From: Paracoccaceae bacterium
GTDB lineage: Bacteria; Pseudomonadota; Alphaproteobacteria; Rhodobacterales; Rhodobacteraceae
Length of the DNA stretch: 25,159 nt
Assembly: GCA_020852535.1 (NCBI GenBank)
Contig: JADZAO010000125.1
Span: 1-25,159, forward strand
Direction of reading: 5' to 3'
Of the stretch, positions 16,017 to 22,942 are shown piece by piece; positions within the stretch are counted from its first letter, which is position 1; each line of letters opens with the position of its first letter. The translations under genes and the position numbers were made by a program. Below the pieces are notes generated by a model. The model saw only the letters and a list, made by a program, of their open reading frames with translations, did no database searches and was not told the DNA's origin.

Positions 16017-16983
16017 ATTTTTTACTCATCTGTCTTTCTTTTAAACGATTTTCGATTTTTTTACATCTTCTTTTTTCAGATATCAATGCTGACAATCCGA
16101 TCAACGGATGTGAGATTGATTTAATAAAAGAATTGTAAAACCCAATTATATAAAAATCTCTCCTAATTTCCGCCTTCTTTTTTTCAAAAAACAGAATCCG
16201 CATTACTTTTGATTTCTCTTTCCATCCAAATTTTCTCGCATCCCTAATACGTTGCCCCATAATAACCGCTAATACTGAAAGCTCAAATTTGCGACGCTGC
16301 TGAAATTTCAAAATGCCTCCGTCTAAATCTTCGGGAGATGTGATACCAGATCCAAACATATATTGAATCAGTGGCTTTTTTATGACCTCAACCCGACCTA
16401 AAAGTGCGGCCCGAAAGCCAAATACCAAATCTTCATAAGCCCCATCGTCCAAGGGGCCAAAATCGAAGAACAGGCTACGATGCCACGCGCCTGTTGCTCC
16501 AAGATACAATGATTTTGATCGAGCAACACTCTCTATGGTCCATTTTTTATAAAATAGTGGCCCCTTAAAACTAATGACCATCGGACGTCCTTCAGTATCA
16601 ATCACATCGGCATAAGAACATAATAAGACAGGCCTTTTAGCAACATAAACATCAAGAAGACTCTGAGTTCGGTACGAATAAGAGATATCATCACCAGCCG
16701 CGACAACAATAAGTTCACCAGAGCTCAGATAATGAGCTTTGTTTAAATTTCCGGCAAGGCCGAGATTCTTTTCATTACGGTTCAAAATGACCTTATGCGG
16801 CCCGCTGTATGCATCGATAAGCTTTTTGATTATAATGTAGGTATCATCCGAAGAACAGTCATCTGATATGATAATCTCCATGGGAGAGGTAACTTGTCCC
16901 AATGCGCTACGGACAGCTTCCCCCACGGTTCTCACCTGATTATACGTAATCAATATGTAAGAAACTGTCGGGGGCGACATCAT
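16009..16983 (-). CDS. Family 2 glycosyltransferase
   Basis: Second GT2 enzyme, 324 residues from ATG 16983 (332 from a TTG at 17007, which has GGAAA upstream and is an alternative start). The N-terminal GT-A domain shows VSYILITYNQVRTVGEAVRSAL, ISDDCSSDDT with the donor Asp pair, and the DxD-type AAGDDIS. The acceptor region shows YEDLVFGFRAALLG. A long, very basic C-terminal tail (last 80 residues, many Lys/Arg) probably lies along the membrane. First gene of a two-gene minus-strand run with the preceding glycosyltransferase. It is strongly A/T-rich, and an IS3 transposase relic lies directly upstream, both signs of horizontal origin. Acceptor and donor are unknown. Confidence 0.9.
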   Translation of the reverse strand: MMSPPTVSYILITYNQVRTVGEAVRSALGQVTSPMEIIISDDCSSDDTYIIIKKLIDAYSGPHKVILNRNEKNLGLAGNLNKAHYLSSGELIVVAAGDDISYSYRTQSLLDVYVAKRPVLLCSYADVIDTEGRPMVISFKGPLFYKKWTIESVARSKSLYLGATGAWHRSLFFDFGPLDDGAYEDLVFGFRAALLGRVEVIKKPLIQYMFGSGITSPEDLDGGILKFQQRRKFELSVLAVIMGQRIRDARKFGWKEKSKVMRILFFEKKKAEIRRDFYIIGFYNSFIKSISHPLIGLSALISEKRRCKKIENRLKERQMSKKYG

Positions 16984-17176
16984 AGTCTGCTCAAATTTTT
17001 TATCCAATATACATTTTCCAGCATTTTTACCACATCAGTAACATAATTAAGCATGCCACTTAACTTATGAATCGATTGCTGTCGATTAAGAAAAATCTCC
17101 TTATTTTGACAGGACAAAAGCTTAGAATCCACATAGACATTTTTAACCTTATGACAAAACTGGCCTCAGCTGTTTT

Positions 17177-17600
17177 TCATACTAGTTTAGTCATTATAGT
17201 ATAAATCCAAAGCCATCCGGTAAAAATCTGCCCATTTTTTATGGTCTCGAAGATGTAGATATCTAGCCATTCGTTCTGGACCGTTCTGTTTGATCTTTCA
17301 ACGTAAGTACTCTTCTGCGACTTTAGGGCAAGATGTAAGTCAAGCTAATATCCTCTACCCCTCGGTCCGAGTCATCAGCGCGAAACTAACATGACTTGGA
17401 CCACTATCGCACCTGATGGTCAATGACTTACCGCGCCGTTCAATGATCTACCTCAGGGACCTAAGGACCTGCTCAGGGCGGGTCGCTATAAGTCAACCTT
17501 GATACCTACGCCTTCGCGGCTGCAGTCGTCAGGCACGTTCAGCAACCGCCCCCCGCCAGATACTTAGCCAGCCTACCATAAGGTCCGGCGATTCCAATCA
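17177..17600 (-). mobile_element. Decayed IS3-family transposase (OrfB C-terminal part)
   Basis: Minus-strand translation gives two blocks of the IS3-family OrfB integrase core. At 17560-17487 it reads SGGGRLLNVPDDCSREGVG and on to IKVDL and a stop, matching the usual 'DGR-x-x-RLLNV-x-DD-x-xREGLGIEVD' stretch. At about 17326-17177 it reads KSQKSTYVERSNRTVQNEWL, matching 'KPQQNAYVERFNRTVRYEWL', then DIYIFETI and WLWIYTIMT (family 'WLWTYN-x-ERP'). The region between, which should hold the DNG motif, is broken by frameshifts and stops. No intact OrfA, terminal inverted repeats or target duplication could be found. It is certainly inactive. The flanks 17008-17176 and 17601-17915 contain nothing else I recognise. 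Confidence 0.85.
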
Positions 17601-17793
17601 AGTTAAATTGGAGTTTTCTACTATAACCAACTGCCCTCGACTTAACACAAAAGGCCCATAATCTGAATTTTTATGAAACGCCCCTTCTTTATCAGGATCG
17701 TATCATCCATCTCGCTAAAAAATTCTACTTTCAAAGAAGCTTACTCTCACAGAAGTTGTCCCCGGAACCAACACCGATCTTCCCATCTCAGTA

Positions 17794-17810
17794 CAAGTTG
17801 TTTCAACTTG
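17794..17810. repeat. Short perfect hairpin upstream of the amino-sugar operon
   Basis: CAAGTTG and CAACTTG arms flank a TTT loop, about 105 bp before the acetyltransferase start. It could be an operator half-site pair or a remnant terminator; its function is unknown. Confidence 0.4.
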
Positions 17811-17915
17811 AAAGTTAAGTTAACAAAAACTAACTGCGCTGTATGACCGCGTCGGCAGTGTATCTTACTATTTGAAAAGCGTATTTTCACGCGATCTTAG
17901 CAAACCAAGGCCATT

Positions 17916-18470
17916 ATGATTTCTGAAGACCTCTCGCGGATCGAAGGCCCAAACCTTATCCTTCGACTGATTCAACCAGACGATGCAGGTTATGTTTACA
18001 CCCTGCGCAGCGATCCTACCTACAATCGTTATCTTTCCGAAATTAGCGGGAACGCAGACAATCAACGTCAATGGATCGAAAGCTATAAAAAACGCGAGGC
18101 TGAGCTACGCGAGCTTTATTATGTGATCAAACGCAAAAATGGCGTCCGCTGCGGTTTAGTACGGCTTTATAACATCGATGCAGAGAGCTTCACTTGGGGA
18201 AGCTGGATCCTCGATCACAACAAAACACGAAATGCGGCTCTGGAGAGTATGTTTCTTGTCTGCTTTGTCGCGTTCGATAAACTGGGGCTTCTAAGAGCAC
18301 ATGCTGATGTTCGCCACGGCAATGCGCGTAGCTTGGCTTTTCATACACGTTTTGGCGCCACAAAAACGCATGAGACAGAGAAAGACGTATATTTTACCTA
18401 TCCAAATACTCGCTATTACACTGACCGTGCAAGATATTTGGCGATTCTTGATGGGAAACAAGAGGCATGA
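17916..18470 (+). CDS. GNAT acetyltransferase of an amino-sugar operon
   Basis: RimJ/RimL-type GCN5-related acetyltransferase, 184 residues. Visible parts are NLILRLIQPDDAGYVYTLRSDP near the N-terminus, a central WGSWILDHNKTRNAALESM stretch where the family binds acetyl-CoA, and the late HADVRHGNARSLAFHTRFGATK block (family 'V...N..S...YEKLGF'). The ATG at 17916 has AAGG upstream. Its stop overlaps the start of the ketoisomerase gene by four bases, and that gene in turn overlaps the aminotransferase gene. This suggests it N-acetylates the 3-amino sugar made by those two enzymes, as FdtC does in Fuc3NAc synthesis, although FdtC proper has a different fold. The substrate is inferred from context. 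Confidence 0.85.
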   Translation: MISEDLSRIEGPNLILRLIQPDDAGYVYTLRSDPTYNRYLSEISGNADNQRQWIESYKKREAELRELYYVIKRKNGVRCGLVRLYNIDAESFTWGSWILDHNKTRNAALESMFLVCFVAFDKLGLLRAHADVRHGNARSLAFHTRFGATKTHETEKDVYFTYPNTRYYTDRARYLAILDGKQEA

Positions 18471-18886
18471 CTACTTATACTAATCACATTCGGAAAATCG
18501 AACTTCCACAGATTCACGATACTCGTGGCGATCTTACTTTTATCGAAGGGGGCAACCACATCCCATTTCAGATTGCCCGAGTTTATTACCTCTACAACGT
18601 TCCGGTCGATTCTGAGCGCGGCGGACACGCACACCGCGAACTGGAACAAGTCATATTTGCTTTGTCCGGAAGTTTTCGTATAAAAATAGATGATGGAACG
18701 ACACGATCAGAATATTGGCTGCGCGACCCACGCAGAGGACTTCACATCAGTAAAATGATCTGGCGCGAAATGGATTCCTTTAGTCAAGGTGCCGTATGTA
18801 TGGTTATTGCGTCACATGGCTATAACGAAGCAGACTATTTTCGCGATTATGATGAATTTCGGGCAGCACTAGGAAACAAAATTTGA
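18467..18886 (+). CDS. FdtA/QdtA-type dTDP-sugar 3,4-ketoisomerase (WxcM-like cupin)
   Basis: Small cupin that converts dTDP-4-keto-6-deoxyglucose to the 3-keto isomer, the step before 3-amination. The 139 residues include the active-site block RGGHAHRELEQ (51-61, His54 and His56), the family's RGDLTFIEG start (20-28), and the C-terminal SHGYNEADYFRDYDEF (116-131). All are diagnostic for the WxcM-like/FdtA family. Whether the product is the galacto (FdtA) or gluco (QdtA) isomer cannot be decided here. The start overlaps the acetyltransferase stop (ATGA) and its own stop overlaps the next start (TTGA), a tightly coupled operon. The dTDP-glucose-making genes rmlA and rmlB are not in the window. 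Confidence 0.9.
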   Translation: MTTYTNHIRKIELPQIHDTRGDLTFIEGGNHIPFQIARVYYLYNVPVDSERGGHAHRELEQVIFALSGSFRIKIDDGTTRSEYWLRDPRRGLHISKMIWREMDSFSQGAVCMVIASHGYNEADYFRDYDEFRAALGNKI

Positions 18887-19983
18887 CAATCCCTTTCCTT
18901 GATCTCGGTGCCGCCTATCATGAACTTAAGACCGAGATTGATACGGCTATCCATCGTGTACTTGACTCGGGCTGGTATATATTAGGGCTAGAAGTCGAGG
19001 CATTCGAGGCCGAATGGGCAAACTATTGCAGTGCCAATCATTCGGTGAGCCTAGCGAACGGTCTTGATGCATTAATCCTCGCCCTTCGAGCACTCGATAT
19101 TGGCCCGGGAGATGAGGTGATTGTTCCGTCGAATACTTACATTGCGACTTGGCTGGCTGTAACTGCCGTCGGAGCGCGTCCGGTACCGGTGGAGCCCGAT
19201 CCTACCAGCCACAATATTGACCCTACACGTATTGCGGCCGCAATCACCCCAAGGACACGCGCACTGCTACCGGTTCACCTTTATGGTCAACCTGCGGACC
19301 TTGATCCGATCCTTTTAGTAGCACGACAGCATAACCTATTGGTAATCGAGGATGCCGCACAAGCCCACGGTGCCCGCTACAAAGGCCGTCGTATTGGAGC
19401 ACACGGTGATGTGGTCTGCTGGAGCTTTTATCCTGGTAAGAACCTAGGTGCCCTTGGAGATGGCGGTGCGGTGACGACAAACAACTCCGATCTGGCAGAC
19501 CGCATTCGTGTGCTATCCAATTATGGCAGCCGGATAAAATATGTAAACGAGCTGAAGGGCGTTAATTCCCGCCTCGACCCAATACAAGCCGCAGTGCTAC
19601 GGACCAAATTAGTACATCTTGATGCTTGGACCAACCGTCGCCGCGTGATCGCTGCTGCCTATAATGAAGGCTTAAAGGACAGTGGGCTTATCCTGCCACA
19701 TGTACCAGACTGGGCAGACCCAGCTTGGCATCTTTATGTCATCCGCTCGTCCGACCGTGACGGACTACAAAAACGGCTTAATGCAGCCGGAATCAGTACA
19801 CTCATTCATTACCCAATCCCGCCTCACATGCAGGATGCCTATGCCGACTTGGGTATTGCTCCAAATGACATGCCGCTTGCTCGGCAACTTGCATCAGATG
19901 TGCTGAGCTTGCCAATTGGACCACAACTCCCTCTTACAGATGCAGATCGTGTGATCAATTTAGTGTCTTTAGCTGCTCAATAA
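18883..19983 (+). CDS. DegT/DnrJ-type PLP aminotransferase (FdtB-like)
   Basis: Sugar aminotransferase that places an amino group on the keto sugar made by the preceding ketoisomerase, using glutamate and pyridoxal phosphate. The 366-residue product has IPFLDLGAAYHELKTEID at the start, SLANGLDALILALRAL, the PSNTYIATWLA block, VIEDAAQAHGA with the PLP-contacting Asp157, the Schiff-base Lys186 in SFYPGKNLGALGDGGA, and the NYGSRIKY motif. All catalytic elements are present and the length is normal. The start is TTG 18883, overlapping the previous stop (TTGA), with AGGAAA upstream; no ATG gives the conserved N-terminus. Together with the cupin and the GNAT protein it predicts a 3-acetamido-3,6-dideoxyhexose. 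Confidence 0.92.
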   Translation: MTIPFLDLGAAYHELKTEIDTAIHRVLDSGWYILGLEVEAFEAEWANYCSANHSVSLANGLDALILALRALDIGPGDEVIVPSNTYIATWLAVTAVGARPVPVEPDPTSHNIDPTRIAAAITPRTRALLPVHLYGQPADLDPILLVARQHNLLVIEDAAQAHGARYKGRRIGAHGDVVCWSFYPGKNLGALGDGGAVTTNNSDLADRIRVLSNYGSRIKYVNELKGVNSRLDPIQAAVLRTKLVHLDAWTNRRRVIAAAYNEGLKDSGLILPHVPDWADPAWHLYVIRSSDRDGLQKRLNAAGISTLIHYPIPPHMQDAYADLGIAPNDMPLARQLASDVLSLPIGPQLPLTDADRVINLVSLAAQ

Positions 19984-20198
19984 TTTTTAGACATATTTTT
20001 TATTTTCTGCACCTGCTGATCGGTTTTAGTTACGTTAAAGCAACTCAAAGCGAGCGATTGTCCGCTATGAACAATATAAGGGTCGTGGTCCTTGCAAAAG
20101 ATGATCCAAGCGCTCAATACACGCTTTGACTTATAAGCCCGTTTTCTAGACGTACACGGGGAATCCCCTCATTCCTAACAGGACAAAAAAGTAAAACC

Positions 20199-20531
20199 TA
20201 CGTGGCCATTTTCGATTTCTATATGGGTGTAATGCCACCTATATCCATGTTTTAAAAATCGTTATTGTATCTAGAGGGCCATTATGTAGCGTATTTTGGG
20301 CCTCCGTGTATCCGCTTATTTTTATTCAAAATTCTCTTATACGACTTGGCAGAAAAATTCTACTTATGCCATACATTAGGGGGTGCTTCTGGTCCTGCGC
20401 TAATTAAGGCAGAAATCCACAAAAAATTGGTGGCCTACAAACCAAATAGGATAGTAAGATCACAGCACTTGGCTTCCCGAGAGCTGATACGGCACCCTGT
20501 CAGAGTCGATAGAATTGTCGCAATAAGGTAA
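20199..20531 (+). pseudogene. Probable remnant of an initiating sugar transferase (PF02397 type)
   Basis: One plus-strand frame, broken by a TAA at 20253, follows the order of bacterial sugar-transferase blocks. AIFDFYMGVMPP resembles the first membrane helix (family 'KRLFD-x-x-LALLLLP'). EGHYVAYFGPPCIRLFLFK resembles 'GPVFYRQ-x-RVG...F-x-LYKFRSM'. YDLAEK resembles 'VDAEK', RIVRSQHLASREL resembles 'RFLRRTSLDELPQ', and VDRIVAIR just before the stop resembles 'GDMSIVGPRP'. Each match is loose, but the order is right and the frame is the same throughout. Indels, the internal stop and a missing C-terminus mean it is not functional. This would be the lipid-linked first step of the polysaccharide whose other genes lie upstream. 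The alternative is chance resemblance. Confidence 0.5.
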
Positions 20532-20547
20532 ACGAGAAGCGCTAAAT

Positions 20548-21102
20548 TCAAAAGGCCTGATCAACTGTGACCGCCTTAGCAAGGCGCGGCAACTGTGCAC
20601 GTTTTAAAAGAGCTTTCAACGAAACAGGTTGGCACGCCATCGCCTCTGCCGTTGTGTGAACCTTTAATATAACCGCCCCCATCTCAAACGGATGGTGCGA
20701 CCAGAGTTCCCAGAGAAAACTCTCAGGGTCGCGACGATCAAGACCTTCCTCGGCAAGAATGTGACGAGGGAAATCTTTGGCATTGAATGTAACAATAGCA
20801 TCAGCCTGGGAGTGGATTGCTACCGCAAAAACATGGATGTCGTTGGGATCTGGTAGAAGCAGGCGGGCTTCGATGTATGGTACAGATTGCACCATACAAC
20901 TAGGGAATACTCTCTTCATTATGGTAATCTCGTTGCGAGCGGCAGCTTCTTGTTTTACTCCCAATTTCAAGGTGGCCCACGCCCATTCTTCAAGAATACG
21001 TTCGGACCAACGTGGTTGGTAAAGCCCCTGTGCGGCAGCCCCGAGAAGAAGGTCGCGTAGCACGGATGGATAAAGGACACAGGCGTCAAGAACGACACGC
21101 AA
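20548..21102 (-). CDS. PIN-domain protein, RSP_2648-like
   Basis: Metal-dependent ribonuclease fold of the PIN superfamily, 184 residues. The first acidic residue is Asp6 in VVLDACVL. The second set is Asp85/Asp88 in LLPDPNDIHVFA, and Asp101 and Asp110 in QADAIVTFNAKDFP. These match the family's LPDPDD-H and AD-IVTFN-KDFP motifs. A C-terminal helical extension (about 125-184) exceeds the size of a minimal VapC toxin. The start is TTG 21102, only four bases after the stop of the upstream methyltransferase gene, so translation is coupled. There is no antitoxin gene beside it. The pairing with a RlmI-like methyltransferase suggests an RNA-related housekeeping job, but this is inference. Confidence 0.85.
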   Translation of the reverse strand: MRVVLDACVLYPSVLRDLLLGAAAQGLYQPRWSERILEEWAWATLKLGVKQEAAARNEITIMKRVFPSCMVQSVPYIEARLLLPDPNDIHVFAVAIHSQADAIVTFNAKDFPRHILAEEGLDRRDPESFLWELWSHHPFEMGAVILKVHTTAEAMACQPVSLKALLKRAQLPRLAKAVTVDQAF

Positions 21103-21106
21103 GGCG

Positions 21107-22357
21107 TTAGTCCAGTCGAAAGACCAGTGATTTCAGATAGCCTGATTCTGCCAGTTGCGGCAGTATCGGGTGGTCGGCCCCAGCAAATCCAATATGCAAT
21201 AGTTGCGCACGGCGTCCACCGCGCCCGATGCCACGTGTACAAGCCGAACGGAAAGCCTGCGGTTCAACGACATGGGAGCAGGAGCAAAGTACGATATACC
21301 CGCCCGCTGCCACCAAAGGCGAGGCAAGGCGAGCGAGGCGTTCATAAGCCCGCAAACCCGCTTCGAGAGAATTCTTGGCCGGCGCAAATGCTGGCGGGTC
21401 ACAAATCACCACATCAAAACGAGCGTCTTCGGCTCCCATAGTTTCGAGCACGTCAAAGGCATCCCCTTGACGCGTAGTAAAATTGTCAGCCACACCCGAA
21501 GCCTTGGCCCCCTGTTTTGCAAGTACCAGTGCGGAAGCAGAAGCATCGACTGCAAGGGCCGAAGCTGCACCATTTGCAAGAGCTGCAAGGGCAAAACCGC
21601 CAACATGAGTAAAAACATCGAGTACACGTGCTCCCTTGGCAAGAGAGGCAACAAAGGCATGGTTCGGGCGCTGGTCATAAAAGAGGCCAGTCTTTTGCCC
21701 ACCAGTCACATCGGCCATGTAGGTGGCTCCGTTCATAGGCACCATGATTGGCCCGTCAACCACGCCTACCACAACGACAGTTTCTTCCTTCATACCTTCC
21801 AGTCCGCGCGAACGGCCCATGCCGTTCTTGACAACCGTGGTGACGCCCGTCACCTGTTTTAGACCTGCAACCAATGCATCAAGATGCACCTCAGCCCATG
21901 CAGCATTGGGCTGGACCACGGCGACATCACCGAAACGATCAATCACGATACCGGGCAGGCCATCAGCCTCAGCATGAACTAAGCGATAAAAAGGTTTGTC
22001 ATAAAGGCGGGCGCGTAAGTCGAGAGCGCGTTGCAAGCGGGCTACGAACCATGCTTGGTCAATCACCGCCTCGGCATCACGATCAAGCATGCGAGCAATA
22101 ATTTTTGATTGTATATTGACGGTCACGAGGCCAATAACACGACGGTCACTGTCTTCGAGAACCGCCAACGCGCCCGGTATCAAGTTCTGGGTACGACGAT
22201 CAGTCACCAATTCATCAGCATAAACCCACGGAAAGCCGTGCCGTATCGACCGCGCATCAGTGCGAGGTTTCAGACGGACGGTGGGATAAGCACGCTTGGG
22301 AGCGTCAATCGCATCGTCGGTGGCAGGATCCGTAATGGAAGAAGGAGAGGATGTCAT
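21107..22357 (-). CDS. Class I SAM-dependent rRNA methyltransferase (RlmI-like)
   Basis: Predicted rRNA cytosine-5 methyltransferase of the RlmI family. The 416-residue product has an N-terminal PUA-like RNA-binding region (about 25-100, PTVRLKPRTDARSIRHGFPWVY), the middle QKTGLFYDQRPNH block (221-233), the SAM-binding VLDVFTHVGGFALAAL segment (245-260), and the ICDPPAFAPAKN motif (318-329). The catalytic-type CSCSH sits at 358-362. The ATG at 22357 has an excellent AAGGAGG upstream. The PIN gene follows after four bases. Divergent from edd across a 585 bp spacer. The exact nucleotide modified is not derivable from sequence. Confidence 0.9.
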   Translation of the reverse strand: MTSSPSSITDPATDDAIDAPKRAYPTVRLKPRTDARSIRHGFPWVYADELVTDRRTQNLIPGALAVLEDSDRRVIGLVTVNIQSKIIARMLDRDAEAVIDQAWFVARLQRALDLRARLYDKPFYRLVHAEADGLPGIVIDRFGDVAVVQPNAAWAEVHLDALVAGLKQVTGVTTVVKNGMGRSRGLEGMKEETVVVVGVVDGPIMVPMNGATYMADVTGGQKTGLFYDQRPNHAFVASLAKGARVLDVFTHVGGFALAALANGAASALAVDASASALVLAKQGAKASGVADNFTTRQGDAFDVLETMGAEDARFDVVICDPPAFAPAKNSLEAGLRAYERLARLASPLVAAGGYIVLCSCSHVVEPQAFRSACTRGIGRGGRRAQLLHIGFAGADHPILPQLAESGYLKSLVFRLD

Positions 22358-22942
22358 ATCCCCTCCTTACGCCAGAACAGAGGTAAAGGGAAAGTGCGGC
22401 TTCAGCGCACCAAGGCCAGTGCTTCAAACCGGCCACTTTTCACGCGCGCCATCGGCATAAGGTCAATAACGAAAGCTAAAAACTGCGATGACACCCCTAG
22501 AGCTTTTGAGATCGAGCACAATCTAATCCAGACTTTCAAGAAATGCACTGAAGACAGTGTCAATCATAGTCACATTGAAGCGCAGATCGTGCTTATGTCC
22601 AATGCTATAGTGAGTTCTTGCAACATCAATGATGATCGACCCAGAGCTTAAGGATATTTGCTTGCAAAGTCTCCAGCCTAGGCAGCACGACAGCCTAAAA
22701 ATCGGCAACCGTATACATTAGTTAGATTTTATCGATACGGAGTATACCTAAATAGGACTAACATAGATTATTTTCATAATTTAAACCCCGCCGAAAACAA
22801 TGTTCTGTTGCGAAAAAACTGCACGCCACCCAAGGGGAAGCAATATAGGTTCACACGGGTTCTTAGCGCTAACAAAATCTGCTAGAAAAGTCGCAACCGA
22901 CTCTCGACTAAACGCCAGCCACACATACCAAGGATCAGCACC
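22358..22942. other. Long divergent spacer between rlmI-like gene and edd
   Basis: 585 bp with the rlmI-like ribosome-binding site at one end (22362-22368) and the edd one (AAGGA about eight bases before ATG 22943) at the other. Plus- and minus-strand frames are open for up to about 60 codons near 22523-22708 but resemble nothing I know. The part after 22690 is A/T-rich and presumably holds both promoters. I see no clear gene remnant. Confidence 0.4.

Noticed and set aside
20380..20480. Resemblance of this segment to a CapD-like Rossmann fold
   Set aside because: The glycine pattern does not align without gaps; the order of blocks over the whole frame fits a sugar transferase better.
20548..21102. 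VapC toxin of a toxin-antitoxin pair
   Set aside because: No antitoxin ORF adjoins, the protein is longer than typical VapC, and it is coupled to a methyltransferase gene.
22109..22651. 180-codon plus-strand frame across the rlmI-like start and spacer
   Set aside because: Mostly antisense to the methyltransferase, with no ribosome-binding site and no family resemblance.
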